Positions 1-10,424 are shown, counted from the stretch's first letter. The stretch is DNA of 64,000 bases from Venturia oleaginea (GCA_013176395.1 JABMLP010000017.1:992001-1056000), one strand, 5' to 3'. Notes: generated by a model from the letters alone, not told the origin. Numbers and translations are program-made.

Positions 1-534
1 ACTGCTAACGCCAAAACTGCAGAATCCTAATGTTTATTTTCAGGACAAACAGCATCCGTTTGGGATTCTACAGACTTGGCGTTTGGACCAACCAGAGGCC
101 GCCCTCAACTTCTACCTCTCCCCCTTCCGATTTTGAGAATCCTAACTTCGCTTCGACAATTACCTCCATAGTCATACGCCTCAATGGATTCGATGCTCCA
201 CTTAACCGCAATAGACGACGAGAAGCTACTTTCCGGCAACCTCACCGGCAACAGGATCGTGCAAATTTCGACGGTCGCAATCATTAAATTTGGATTTGGA
301 GTAGCAGAGGAAGAGTTTGCAAAATTAGCGCACTGCACAGCAACGACTTGACCCTGCAATTGTCCGAGTTTCGAGGGCTTATCGGTACATACAGAAAGAC
401 TCTCTGTTGCAATATGGTGGTAACACCAACGGTTTCAAAGTCGTTTCAAAACCTGTTTGTTCTCACTCTTGTTTGCTCGGTATCTCTGCGGTGTCAGAAC
501 CTATGTCAGTACACTCTCTTTGTATAGATAGCCC
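1..534. other. Stretch without a supported gene
   Basis: Only short, compositionally unremarkable open frames are present on both strands. I see no domain, splice-consistent gene or repeat here. Confidence 0.5.
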
Positions 535-987
535 TCATTTTCCACTCAGTTCGAGGGTTATGCAGTCACTCATTGAATTCATAACTTTGTGTTGTTCCAC
601 TTCAGATATATGAACCCAGTTGGGAAATTTGTCCTCGTACTGCAGGTTCACCGAAACCTCTGCTTCTTCGCAAAGACTTTTCAGGCTATTGTTCACTTCA
701 AGAGCGAGTTTTTTGAAGTGGCCCATTGCATCTGCGCCAACTAGGGTCGCGGTCACAGCAAGGATCCCTGATGTGGTCGCGGCAAATTGTGCCCAATGAC
801 TGGCCACTCGAATGGTGGGTGCGAGTCCTTCGAAAACACCTGAGGATGCTGCAGATGTGATTGTTTTGACGAGATCACTGCATTTATCTTTTGCGAGTTC
901 GGTGTTCATAAGATTTAGTGTTTTAGCACCAGCAGCTAGGAAACTGTCGGCCTTGTGGCCTAGGAAAGATTGTCCTGACAGTCCCAT
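535..987 (-). CDS. Hypothetical protein, 150 aa
   Basis: An uninterrupted frame of 150 codons starts at the internal ATG at 987 (MGLSGQSF) and stops at 535. The open frame continues upstream to 1302, but that part contains a perfect hairpin and looks non-coding, so I chose the internal start. The protein has an Ala/Thr-rich middle containing a weakly hydrophobic stretch (ATTSGILAVTATLVGADAMG, about residues 65-85) and a mixed acidic C-terminus. I recognise no family. It may be a truncated or very small fungal gene; no neighbour suggests a role. Confidence 0.35.
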   Translation of the reverse strand: MGLSGQSFLGHKADSFLAAGAKTLNLMNTELAKDKCSDLVKTITSAASSGVFEGLAPTIRVASHWAQFAATTSGILAVTATLVGADAMGHFKKLALEVNNSLKSLCEEAEVSVNLQYEDKFPNWVHISEVEQHKVMNSMSDCITLELSGK

Positions 988-2505
988 GATGTTGTGGTTG
1001 ATGGTACAAGATGTGGAATGGTTCAAATGGCGTTTTGGGAGTGTGATAGCAAATTTGAAAGGATAACTGTGGACCTCTGAGCAGATCCCTTCGCGTTGTA
1101 TATCAAGAGCTCGGCGATGTATCGTATTTCGACGCATACTCAGCCGCAAATCTGCGGCTGAGTATGCGCCTCCACATAGTACTGGCGCTCCGCAACCGTA
1201 GGTGCCTCTTGCGATTGCCGCTACTATAAGTAGCGTGGAGGTGTAAAGCACTTGTAAAGTATGGACCCGAATCGCTGATACCAAGTGCATATCTCTGTAC
1301 AAGTGCTACTGATAAGAGCTCAGCTGGTGTTATGCTTGCAATAATCATATATACTCAATTCATACCCCTTGATTGTTTCCCAATTCCGGAATAGTGTAAT
1401 AGCAGGTTTGGGAAACCTCTTTCGTGAAAATATTGTTCTGCACTATATAGCCTCAGACAAGTTCGGTGGCGTGCAGGACCAAATAGGCATGTTGTCTATG
1501 AGCCGCATCGTACTCCTATTGTATCCCAGTGTTCGAGACCTACGCCACCAAATCTTAAGCGAAAATGTCGGGATCTAGAATCCTGCCTTGTAAGAGGTAC
1601 GATAACCACGATCTAGCCCATCCGGTCCGGGCTCTTTTTTGTGTTACGAGATTCTGTTCAAGTATCGCTCGGATCACTCTGCAGCCCCTTACCGCAGCGC
1701 TAGAACCGCATCAAAGCTAGCGAGCCGGGGCTATCTAAAGTAGGATGTTTTCGAAGCCCAACAAAACAAAAGCCTCTGCTTTGTTACCTGCAAACGCCCC
1801 TTCGTCTTTTTCTCTCAGCTCTTTCCCGCCCCGTCAAAGCCACGTGAGCTGAACAGCGGAAAGATCTAATCTAGCCAGGATTCGCAAGCCTTGACTTACT
1901 TGCCTTGCATTGACTCAGGAGTTCCTCGAACATCCCCATCCCAATAGCAGGCTCCAAAGCTTTGAACCCATCACATTTGAAGAGCCCAATCTTACACTAA
2001 AGTACACAATATTCTGGTCCATATATCAAGACAGTATGATTTCCACAGTCTTTCGATTCACTTAAAAAACTGCGCGGCATTGAGTCTCTAACCTACATGG
2101 AGCTGAGTTGTGGAACTCACCTCTCGCACCTCTGGGCATGGCCCAAGCATGCAAAACATCCCGAAAGCTTATTTGGTCTAATTCCGTCTCTAGCCTTGGA
2201 CACGCAACTTCGTGGACGAGGCGTCTCTAAGCTGCCCAACAAGTCCATTCCCGAGCGGCCTTCGCAGCCTCCAAGCAAGGAATTCCTTCAACCATGTGGC
2301 AAATGTGATACGCCAGACATAGTCATAAGGTCCGATGCTAATTGACCTCTTGCAAAGTCAGAAAAATAAAAAAGTCTTTCCCCTTCCTCAATATCTTCTT
2401 TCGCTTCCCGCGCTACCTTCTCAGCTCATTCCTCGATCAAGTACGTCGGTCTCTCACGTTGACATCGTTTCAAATCATTTTTGTTTCGTATAGAATTCCC
2501 TCGCC
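988..2505. other. Intergenic region
   Basis: Apart from the hairpin at 1133-1168 I see no gene. The last 150 bp, with pyrimidine-rich tracts before the ATG at 2506, is probably the promoter and 5' leader of the downstream membrane protein gene. Confidence 0.5.
1133..1168. repeat. Perfect 16-bp inverted repeat with 4-nt loop
   Basis: Arms 1133-1148 (CGCATACTCAGCCGCA) and 1153-1168 are exact reverse complements separated by AATC. The palindrome does not extend beyond the arms. It lies about 145 bp upstream (5') of the small gene at 535-987. Confidence 0.9.
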
Positions 2506-3589
2506 ATGGCCAACCGTATTCTCACCACTTTCCTCGACGCCATCTCCAACTTTCTCAATTCCTTCTTCCTAGGCCCACTAGCCATCGCGTTTTTTGCTGG
2601 TCTCATCACGCTCCTCAACCAAGCTCGCTACAGGAACCTAGAAACCTCAATCAGCAACTCAGAATATTCCGATGTGGATGACTGGTATGGTCCTGGCTCA
2701 TACTACGGCTGGCTAATCACTGCTCTTGCCGCCGTGTGCCATTCAAACCCTGCACGTTCCCAGAATATGAATCCCAACGCCGGTCACGTAAACCGTCCAG
2801 CTGATAAGGGTATAGTCAGTCAACTGCGAAGCAAAATATGGGTTCTTGAGGCCGTATCTACATTAGGTGCAGTGGCGTACCCCAGCACTGCGGCTATCGA
2901 CATGCTCATACGCATCTTTCGGAACGATTTTGGACACCAGTTCGCGGCCGCTGATCGGACGGTACAGGTTGGTTGGATTTTTGCTACGTTTTACCTTCTG
3001 CATCATATCTTTGGTGGTGGTGGAGTAGTACACGATCGGCCACGAAGACCAAGCCTGACAACAGTTTTATGGACATGCCTTTGGATCCTCATAACTGTGG
3101 CTATGAGTGCTGACAATGTTGTTCGCCATCGGCTTGGGAGCACAGTGGTGAAGGTGTTCACACCGTTTTGTGTGTGCATTATCGTCCCGATGGGCGTCGT
3201 TGCCGTGTGGCGGCGGTGGATGACGGATCGCACAGTGCCTGCAGCCCTTGCGGTAGGAGGTGAATTCCATAAGCACAATGACCCAATGGAAAGATTACTA
3301 ACCACCTACAACAGGCAATCCTGCTCCAGCTACTGTACCAGCAGCACTGCCTCCAACACAAGAAGGGTGGCAGATAACAGTACTCAACTTGGGAACATGG
3401 ATCCTCTGCATCGCCTACGTCCTCTGTCCCGATCGTTTCAAATACGATTCAGAAAGTCCTCAGGCGCCAAAGACAGGATCGAGAATTACGGACATGGGAC
3501 AAGCTGCAGCTCTGGCGGTAAGTATTGTGTGCGCTTTGCCGTCATTGGCTGTGAAGGCATGGAACGTGTTTGAGAAATTGCTTCCGTAG
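2506..3589 (+). CDS. Multi-pass membrane protein, 342 aa, one intron
   Basis: Exon 1 is 2506-3259 and exon 2 is 3315-3589. The 55-bp intron starts GTGAAT, carries a CTAAC branch site and ends ACAG. Splicing replaces an unlikely polar tail with two more hydrophobic helices. The joined length is 343 codons with the stop. About eight membrane segments are visible: near residues 20-40, 62-80, 105-130, 150-170, 185-205, 220-240, and two in exon 2 (LNLGTWILCIAYVL and QAAALAVSIVCALPSLAV). No catalytic or transport motif is evident. The start ATG sits in a good context (CGCCATGGCC). This is a fungal integral membrane protein of unknown function. Confidence 0.7.
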
Positions 3590-4220
3590 AGTAAAAGGAA
3601 TGAATTGTTGTAGATAAAACTGGGAGATGGTTGTGTATAAGACCAGCATTGGTGTACAAGTCTGCTTATGGAGCCCAATCTCAAGCTATCTCAACTTCTG
3701 CTTTCTCATTTCCGACCCATTTCTCCTCCCTCTATACAAGTCGGAGGTGATGGACTCAACTAGTCTAGAGCTAAGAAAAGGAAAAACCAACTCGGGCGCG
3801 CGTCTATATCAAGGAGAAGGAAAACGGTGACTGATTGTTCGAGGTATCAACAAACCATTGGTATCGCCTGTGGATCGTATATCAGCGTGTCATTGACTGT
3901 ATCAATTGGTTCTACTTCCGAAACTTTATCCTGTTGGCTTCGGCACATCTTTGAATGGTCTTGCACGACAAGTTGATCGAGTGATTTCCGGCGACAACTC
4001 TTCCATCGGCCATCACTTGCGACGTTCTTGGTGCTCAGGGTGCTGGCAGATATGTGGAGTTCGATGTTCGTTGAAGTGAGACCATTTGCGGATGTACCTA
4101 TTGTCGTGATCATGTTCATACTTAGTCTTTGCGAAGATATGGTGGCTTGTCACAAGTTTCGTACGGGGCGTTTCCGAATCGCTCTGATCCTGAGCACGGA
4201 AAAATCTGCGGCCAAGTACT
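3590..4220. other. Intergenic, nothing recognised
   Basis: Short open frames occur on both strands without domains or splice structure. Confidence 0.5.
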
Positions 4221-4280
4221 TTTTAAAACATCTTGGTTTGGGAACATCTTGGCATCATGTGAGAGTTTATGTGCTCAACA
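4221..4280 (+). repeat. Decayed copia-LTR fragment (plus orientation)
   Basis: The stretch reads AACATCTTGGTTTGGGAACA and then CTTGGCATCATGTGAG. It matches the start of the LTR family seen at 50927 (plus) and 39530-39633 (minus). It has lost the terminal TGTTG and has many substitutions, so it is an old relic. Confidence 0.55.
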
Positions 4281-4354
4281 ATCACCGAAGGATCAAGCCA
4301 GTTTTCTGTCAGTCACTGTTAACCTTCTTCAAAATGCTGATGTTGTACTTCGGC

Positions 4355-4628
4355 CCACGTCGTCGCCTCGTCGATCAAGAAGCAGAGCCATTACTTCTTT
4401 GCCATTCTCCTAATTCCTAGCTGCCGCCTTTATTACCTCTTCTGTGATCTGGATGTCGTCGCCTCGTCGATCAAGAAGCAGAGCTATTACTTCTTTGCCG
4501 TTCCCCTCATTCCCAGCTGCCGCCTTTACTACCTCTTCTATGATCTGGATGTCGTCCCCTCGTCGATCAAGAAGCAGAGCCATTACTTCTTTGCCATTCC
4601 CCCAATTCCCAGTTGCCGCCTTGACCAC
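4355..4628 (-). pseudogene. Remnant of an NLR-type 32-residue repeat domain
   Basis: Almost three tandem 96-bp units (offsets 4361, 4457, 4553) encode on the minus strand the repeat GNGKEVMALLLDRRGDDIQI followed by I/TEEVVKAAAGN. Near-identical short repeats of this kind form the variable C-terminus of some fungal NACHT/NB-ARC-type (NLR-like) proteins. The family link is from memory and not searched. No nucleotide-binding domain is present in the window. The copia LTR begins seven bases after the last unit, so the parent gene was probably broken by transposon insertion. The units differ at only a few positions, as expected for such arrays. Confidence 0.5.
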
Positions 4629-4634
4629 CCTTTG

Positions 4635-4830
4635 TGTTGGAATAAGGGCTGTTCGGGAAAGTATTCATTGAAGACTTAGAAACAGCTTATGGAGGGAGGA
4701 AAAGATTGAATGGCTTAGTCTCCTAAGTGATGGCACAAAGCCTGACTTTATACACTAGAAGTGAAAGTGTGAGGTAATTACCTGAACTTGACGTAATGTC
4801 AAAACGCTCCTATCCAAAGATGTTTCAACA
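4635..4830 (-). repeat. Copia 3' LTR, 196 bp
   Basis: In plus coordinates it begins TGTTGGAATAAGG and ends GATGTTTCAACA, giving the canonical inverted TGTTG...CAACA ends. On the element strand it starts TGTTGAAACATC directly after a polypurine tract. Fragments of the same LTR family occur at 4221, 39530-39633 and 50927-51085. Confidence 0.85.
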
Positions 4831-4869
4831 CTCCCCCGCAATGAATGCTTGGTAGCACTTGCCATTCTA

Positions 4870-7800
4870 TCACTTCTTCACATCACTGCCGTCTAGTCGA
4901 AGTCTTTGAATGAGCGAGATGAACTTTGTTTTCGTTAGTGGCTTCGTAAGTAGATCGGACAGGTTGTCCTCTGATGGAATGTACGAGATGCTAACCAATC
5001 CTCTTCGTACGTAGTCTCTGATGAAGTGATAACGAAAGTCGATATGCTTGCTCCTCGCCTTCCATTCGTTGTTCTCTGCGAGTGAAATAGCACTTTGATT
5101 GTCTGCTAGAATTCTGAGGCGAAGGGTTGCGTTTTCTGCATTGATGATGCCTATATCGTTTAGGAGTTGTCGTATCCAAAGAGCTTCTTTGACTGCTGAC
5201 GAAAGAGCGATGTATTCCGCTTCTGTTGATGATGCTGCCACGACTTCTTGTCGCTTTGAACTCGGATCCTCTTTGTGATTCCGCATATGTTTTGGGTTCT
5301 TGTGATTGGGAGTTTTCCGTAACAAGGCATATTACTGTTCTGATAGCGTTTGTGCGTCCTTCAAGGCGATCACCGTAGATAGCTGGGTTGATTCCGCGAT
5401 CTAAGTTTGGACGAGGGTGCCTTCGAGGATATCTTGGACTCAAGGGTTCGCTGATGGAATTTTCGCTGATGGAATGTTCGCTGCTAGGAGGGCTGTTTGA
5501 TGCTTCATCGTCTTCATAGTCCTCTCCTCCGGGAGGCTCATCTCCCCCGGAATCTCTATCGATTGCAGCGTGACTTGAATTCCTTCCTTGTGTTGTGAAT
5601 GGGGCTTTAGGATCTATGTTAAGCTCCCAATCCTTGACAAGTTCGTCAATTGAGATGACGATTTCGTCTTCATCAGGGACTGATTGAGATTGGAACAATT
5701 CACTCCCTTCGAATTGTGTGTTTGATTCGAAGATCTTGTGGCTGTCAGATTTGATGACTCTTTTGGCGTATGGTATCCAAATTTTGGCCGTACCTGAGTA
5801 TCCAACGTATCCTACAAGCCTTCCTTTGATTGCGTTGACATCCATCTTTCCAGATTGTGGTTTGTCAAGCAGTGTGGCGTTCCCCTTAGCTACTAGATGG
5901 ATAGCTAGGGAGCCAAAGATCCTGATATGAGAAAGATCAGTTTGTTCTCCTTTTCTGACTTCGAATGGAGTCTTTCCTCCCAGGGCTGCCGACGGTGAGC
6001 TGTTCTTCAGATACTGCGCATGTTCGACGGCAAGTGGCCATAGATACTGGGGGAGATGAGAATCTGCAAGCATTGCAGCGGCCTTGAGATGCAGATGGTA
6101 TTGATGAACCTCTGCCTGCCCTATTTGTTGCGGAGTGGAAGGAGTAGATATTGTATACTCAATTCCCTTCTCCTTGAGGAGGTCCTGGATTGGGCCGTAC
6201 TTGAGGCCAGACTCTCCATCACAGTGGAACCGCTTTGGGTACCTTTGAAACTGGTTGTAGAATTTTGCTAGACACTGGGTTACTGCTTCGAATTGAGCAG
6301 GACCTCCTTTGTTCTTTAGCAAAGCTACTTCACCCCATTTATCCTTAGCATCTGAGAATGATATGTAACCAACAGATCCGTCGAAACCTTGTGGCGTGAT
6401 GGTTGGTACGAGATCGATGACGATGACGTCTCCAGTTTCTCTGCTCTTGATGCTGGATCGGTGTGGCTTTGACTTCTGCCGAGTCTCTGCGCAAGCCATA
6501 CAGTCTGGCGTCTCACTTTTCGTGTAGATCATGCCAGTGGAGTGGTGTGACAATTTGTCTAGGTTTTGATAACCTAAGTGGGCCATTCTGCGGTGCCAAA
6601 TGTGCTTCGATGCAGCGGCCTGGGTGGCTAGGGCAGTTCCTCCATTGTGAAGTTCGATCTGTGGATCAGATAGGCTGTAGAAAAAGGCTTCCTTCTGGAG
6701 GGTGCCTACGGTTGTGTCACCAAATGAGAGAGATCTCTCAGCAAAGTCTAAGGTCATGCCTTTTTGCTCGAGACGTCCCATCGAAAGGATATTGAAGTGA
6801 CCGCCACATTGGTAGTAAACTTCTGAAATGTCCAAGGTCGTACGGTGTCCATTCTGTGCAGTCAATTGGACTGATAGAATGCCCTTTTGGGTGAGGCCCG
6901 TAGATCCCGAGATGCCTTGGATTGGCATATTGCATGCTGTCACATCGTGCAGCAGCGAGATATCGTTCACGATATGCGTATCAGATATACAGTCAATGTA
7001 GATGTTTGAACTGTGGGTCGGCATTATCGTGCCGTGGGATATAGTTCCAAGTGCTAGCCTCGATTGTGAGGGGGTCTTTTCTTGGTTGGATCCATCAGTT
7101 GTGTCTTTCTCCTTTTGTTTGTCCTTCCACTTTTGTGGTGCCTTTTCCGGGTGATCGAAGTAGTAAGTTTCCGCCGTGTATTTGCCGTGGCTTCTTAGCG
7201 GGCATTTTGAACCTGGCTTCCGGGTGTCTTCACCCCTATCCTTGCTTGTATTTTGTGCTTGCTTCTCCCCCTTTCTTTGGTATCGTTTCTGGTAGCTACT
7301 ACAGTACCTTTGGTCTTGAGCAGTGACATTTGCTCCACGTGAGATATATCCGCTTAGAGTTGTTGTAGACTGAGGTTTTCGGATCCTTTGAGGTAAGTTG
7401 TTTGTAGCCATTCCTTGAATGGGTTGCCTTCAAGCAATTGGAGAAATAGGAGCATATAGTACTCAGGGGAGATGCCACTGGCCTTGTGGATTTCAAGGTT
7501 CTGGCGAGCGTCTTCGAATTGGGTGACAAGTTTCTCAACAGAATTGAAGTCTGTGTACTTGATATGGGAGATGACTTTGAGATGGTAGGCTGCTCTGACG
7601 TCCTTCGTCCCTCCGTAGAGCTTCTTGATTTCTAGCCAAAGTTTGCTAGCTGCCCTGATGCCTGTGAAGGGGCTTTGAAGCGTATAGGCCATTGTTGAGA
7701 TGATAAGGCCAACCGCAGCATCGTTCTTTGGGTGGTAAAGATACCTGTCCTCCTCTGGATCTTGAGCTTTATCGATTTCCTTATTGACCTTGAAGATGTC

Positions 7801-8120
7801 TGAGAAATTGACAATTCCGCTCGTGATTGGAGTACGGGAAGCGGTTGATGTTGTTGTTTTATCTTCTTCGATAATCGTTGTAGGAGCTTGAGAGGTATCT
7901 CGATAGATCTCACGATCTGGTGTGAGTTTCTGACTTCGAGCAATCGCTGTGCGGATAGCTTTGAGTTCGTACTCGCTGAGATCGCTTTTGAGTACGGGAT
8001 CTGATCGGACGGCGTCCCAAAGGTCTTTGTCAAGCAGTGCTTGTTGTATAGCTGAAGCCCATCGGTAGTAGTTGACTGATCCTTTCAGGATTGGGACTGT
8101 TGACTTGAAGGTGTTGTCGG
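4870..8120 (-). pseudogene. Copia gag-pol remnant lacking reverse transcriptase
   Basis: Reading down the minus strand, a gag-like (UBN2-type) region spans about 8120-7355 with KLWLEIKKLYGG and FEDARQNLEIH. A protease region follows, but its usual Asp-Ser-Gly is replaced (YIDCISDTHI). Next come the GAG-pre-integrase box (HIWHRRMAHLG), the integrase core (VIVIDLV, FHCDGESG, TPQQIGQAEV) and an acidic linker. At about 5330 the frame shifts straight into the RNase H tail (VAASSTEAEYIALSS, ILADNQSAIS, YIPSEDNLSDLLTKP), which stops at 4870. The roughly 250 residues carrying the RT YVDD box are absent, and gag and pol are in different frames. The protein cannot support its own reverse transcription. 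Confidence 0.8.
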
Positions 8121-8122
8121 AG

Positions 8123-8480
8123 GTAATGGGCGTCTGGTGTTTGAGTTGTGTTGAAGGTATTGCCGTTCTAGCGGTGACTCGTCGACTCGGGGCGTTGCAG
8201 TGTCATCTGGGGTGATGGACTAGCCGGGAGATAGTGACTAGATGGTTGCTGTTGTCTTTGATGGACGCATCGTTCGTGTAGCTTGCTCATGTATTCGTGT
8301 GCTTGCTCTGCAGTGGCCGCGACGGCGACTCTAGAGGTATCTCATCGACGCTTAGGGACGCGCGACGGCCTCTAGAGGCCGGAGCGGCCACTGGCAGAGG
8401 TGTTTTGATGATCTGTAGATGATAATTCTGTAAATTCCAAAAATTGAGTTTTTGCTGTTTGTGCTGTTTTTTTGTGGCAG
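8123..8480 (+). repeat. Repeat R, copy a (fragment of the 1.6-kb element)
   Basis: This stretch, from GGGCGTCTGGTGTTTGAG to a T-run, is nearly identical to 41225-41568. It starts abruptly at the truncated copia gag and ends at the same T-run that ends the long copy at 41569. It lies in inverted orientation relative to copy b at 10425-10830 on the other side of the pogo element. Confidence 0.85.
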
Positions 8481-8496
8481 AAGTGAGGACTATATA

Positions 8497-8538
8497 ACGT
8501 ATTCCACCATCGAGCGGGTCAACCCATCGAGCGGGTCA
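8497..8538. repeat. Left TIR of pogo-like element
   Basis: The 42 bp start ACGTATTCCACC and contain two direct copies of a 15-17 bp motif around CGAGCGGGTCA. The partner is 10304-10345. Confidence 0.9.
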
Positions 8539-8579
8539 AAAAGGCTTGGCACGACCAACTTATGTTACGACTCTTCAAT

Positions 8580-10265
8580 TTAATCGCTATCAACAATAGA
8601 TTCTAAGTCCGTCGTGCTGCTATCTGATTCAGAAGATATCTTGATATCTTTTTTACAAGTTCGCGCATTATGCCCAGCTGCGCCGCAGTTCCTACAGCGC
8701 CGTTGAATTGGTCGGGCTGTTTCTTGACCACCACTACCACGAGCCTTCTTTGATCCCTGAGGCGCTATAGACGCCTCTGCAGCTACCTGCGCTGCTGCAG
8801 TCCCATACTCAATAGTACCACCTTGCTGGATCCACTTCCTTTTGCGCCATTTTCGGTTCGTTGTTACTGCTAATTGCTCTTCAAGCTCGCGGTTACGCGC
8901 AACAAGCAGAGCGTTTTGGTGTAGCATCAATTCAGCGCCCTTAACAAGCTGGGAAAAGCCTGCCTGCGCAGTAACTGGTGACCGAGTAAAAGACTCGCTT
9001 ACGAGCTTGGATTGGGATCCAAATTCATCAGTATTACTTGGAGTCTTGGACTGCCACGGCGTTTCTGGGAGATGGGCTTCTGGCGGGGTTCGTAGCCGTA
9101 CTTCAAGGCGATCCAACACCACCTGCGCGTCGATAGGGACTAGCCCTACTGCCTCAAAAGCCTTTTGACAGTTCTCTTTCGTAAACACGTCGAAAAACGC
9201 GTCTTTGAAGGCAGGGAGAAAGCCTTCCTTGTTGATATGGTGCACGCGTCGGCGTGCCAAGTCCCGGACGCGTTGGGAGTACTTGCGCTTCAACGGCGAG
9301 AAGCAGACCACGTCAAGGGGCTGGAGTATATGCGACGAGTGCGATGGCATGCAGAGGGTTATAATCTTGTTTTCGAGGCAGTAGTCCTTGAAATCCTGGC
9401 TGAGATGGCTCTCATGGCCGTCCAAAATAAGCAGCCTGTATACCCCCACCTGCCGCGCCTTTGTATACGCGTTAAAGTGCTTCAACCACTCAAGACCAAG
9501 CGCGTTATTTATCCAGCCGTTCTCAGAGACCGAGAGCTTCCAATTCCGTGGTATATCTGCCTCCTCATACCACGCAGAAATATGAACGCGTCCTTTGTAG
9601 ATAATGAAGGGCGGGGTCGCATACCCAGCTGCGCAGATGCGCTGGATAACTGTAACCCACTCGCGATCGCCTGGCTGGATTAAATTAGGCCGTGTACGTC
9701 TTTCAGAAGCTGTGACGACCTTCATTGACCCAATAACGCCCATCTGGAAGCCAATCTCGTCAAAGTTGTGCGTATCCTCGTCGTGGATACCGTACTTTGC
9801 CTTGGTGTCTGTAACGAGCTTGAACCACGCGCCAATAATCTCTGGATCTTCCTGTAGTATCCTCTGCCTATCCTTAGCTCGATTGAAGGCCATCTTGAGC
9901 TCATCTGAGCGCGTTATGAACCTCTCAGCCCAGTTTTTCCCTACTGGCTCTCCACCGCGTACACCCAGTAGTTTATCCGCCATATCTGCTACCTCACACA
10001 GCCGGGGCGCGAATCCTCGCGAATCGAGGTCGAGGATGTATTGGACAATTGTCTGCTCTTCAGTCGTAGTGAGCTTGTGTCGGGCGTTGCGAGTATCTAG
10101 GCGATACGTAATTCCGTTATATCGCCTAGTTAATGTTGAAGGAGGTATATCAAACGCCTCAGCAGCGCGCCGGAGGCTTCGGAATTGGTGGGTATTGTAG
10201 GCAGAAAGGGCAAGCTGGATTCTGCCTTCTCTGTTAGATGATTGCGCGTTTTGTTGTTGAGACAT
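8580..10265 (-). CDS. Pogo/Fot1-type DDE transposase, 561 aa
   Basis: The ATG at 10265 (MSQQQNAQ) was preferred over an in-frame ATG inside the terminal repeat. Residues 13-50 form an HTH_psq-like domain (RSLRRAAEAFDIPPSTLTRR). A CENP-B-type HTH spans about 60-125. The DDE_1 catalytic core holds Asp169 (NFDEIGF), Asp282 (LLILDGHESHLS) and Asp318 (LQPLDVVCFSPLK), giving DD35D spacing. A zinc knuckle CX2CX4HX4C sits at 524-537 near the C-terminus, ahead of a Ser/Asp-rich tail. There is no stop or frameshift, so the enzyme may be active. It would cut and paste the element itself and could mobilise the two deletion derivatives, whose termini are similar. Confidence 0.93.
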   Translation of the reverse strand: MSQQQNAQSSNREGRIQLALSAYNTHQFRSLRRAAEAFDIPPSTLTRRYNGITYRLDTRNARHKLTTTEEQTIVQYILDLDSRGFAPRLCEVADMADKLLGVRGGEPVGKNWAERFITRSDELKMAFNRAKDRQRILQEDPEIIGAWFKLVTDTKAKYGIHDEDTHNFDEIGFQMGVIGSMKVVTASERRTRPNLIQPGDREWVTVIQRICAAGYATPPFIIYKGRVHISAWYEEADIPRNWKLSVSENGWINNALGLEWLKHFNAYTKARQVGVYRLLILDGHESHLSQDFKDYCLENKIITLCMPSHSSHILQPLDVVCFSPLKRKYSQRVRDLARRRVHHINKEGFLPAFKDAFFDVFTKENCQKAFEAVGLVPIDAQVVLDRLEVRLRTPPEAHLPETPWQSKTPSNTDEFGSQSKLVSESFTRSPVTAQAGFSQLVKGAELMLHQNALLVARNRELEEQLAVTTNRKWRKRKWIQQGGTIEYGTAAAQVAAEASIAPQGSKKARGSGGQETARPIQRRCRNCGAAGHNARTCKKDIKISSESDSSTTDLESIVDSD

Positions 10266-10303
10266 ATTGTGTTGATAAGGGAGCAGCTGGTCTTGGCATA
10301 AAC

Positions 10304-10345
10304 TGACCCGCTCGATGGGTTGACCCACTCGATGGTGGAATACGT
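10304..10345. repeat. Right TIR of pogo-like element
   Basis: Reverse complement of the left TIR with one substitution (CGAGTGGG for CGAGCGGG in the outer motif). Confidence 0.9.
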
Positions 10346-10424
10346 TGTGCTGCATCATGTGCTGTCACATTCAATCACGTGCACAATGTGGTGATCGCCT
10401 TTATTCTAACAACCTCTAAAGTCG

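Larger units (their letters stand above)
4635..8122 (-). mobile_element. Ty1/copia retrotransposon, 5'-truncated and RT-deleted
   Basis: The element lies on the minus strand: 3' LTR at 4635-4830, a purine-rich tract (TGCGGGGGAG) directly inside it, then RNase H, integrase, protease and gag domains rising to about 8120. There is no 5' LTR or primer-binding site. At about 8122 the gag region runs directly into an unrelated repeat. The reverse transcriptase segment normally found between integrase and RNase H is missing. The copy is therefore non-autonomous. Confidence 0.85.
8497..10345 (-). mobile_element. Full-length pogo-like (Tc1/mariner) DNA transposon, 1849 bp
   Basis: The element has 42-bp terminal inverted repeats with one mismatch (8497-8538 and 10304-10345), each beginning ACGTATTCCACC. 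It carries one intact transposase gene. A TA dinucleotide precedes the left end; the right flank reads TG, so the expected TA duplication has changed on one side or the element has moved with a recombination. Each terminus contains two tandem copies of CATCGAGCGGGTCAA, likely transposase binding sites. Deletion derivatives lie at 38467-39520 and 43949-44637. Confidence 0.93.

Noticed and set aside
1612..1646. Stem AGCCC/GGGCT followed by a T-run, like a bacterial terminator
   Set aside because: The stem is only 5 bp, there is no bacterial gene nearby and the surrounding DNA is clearly fungal.
4028..4420. 130-codon plus-strand frame
   Set aside because: It runs through an LTR relic and the antisense of the NLR repeats, so it is not a real gene.
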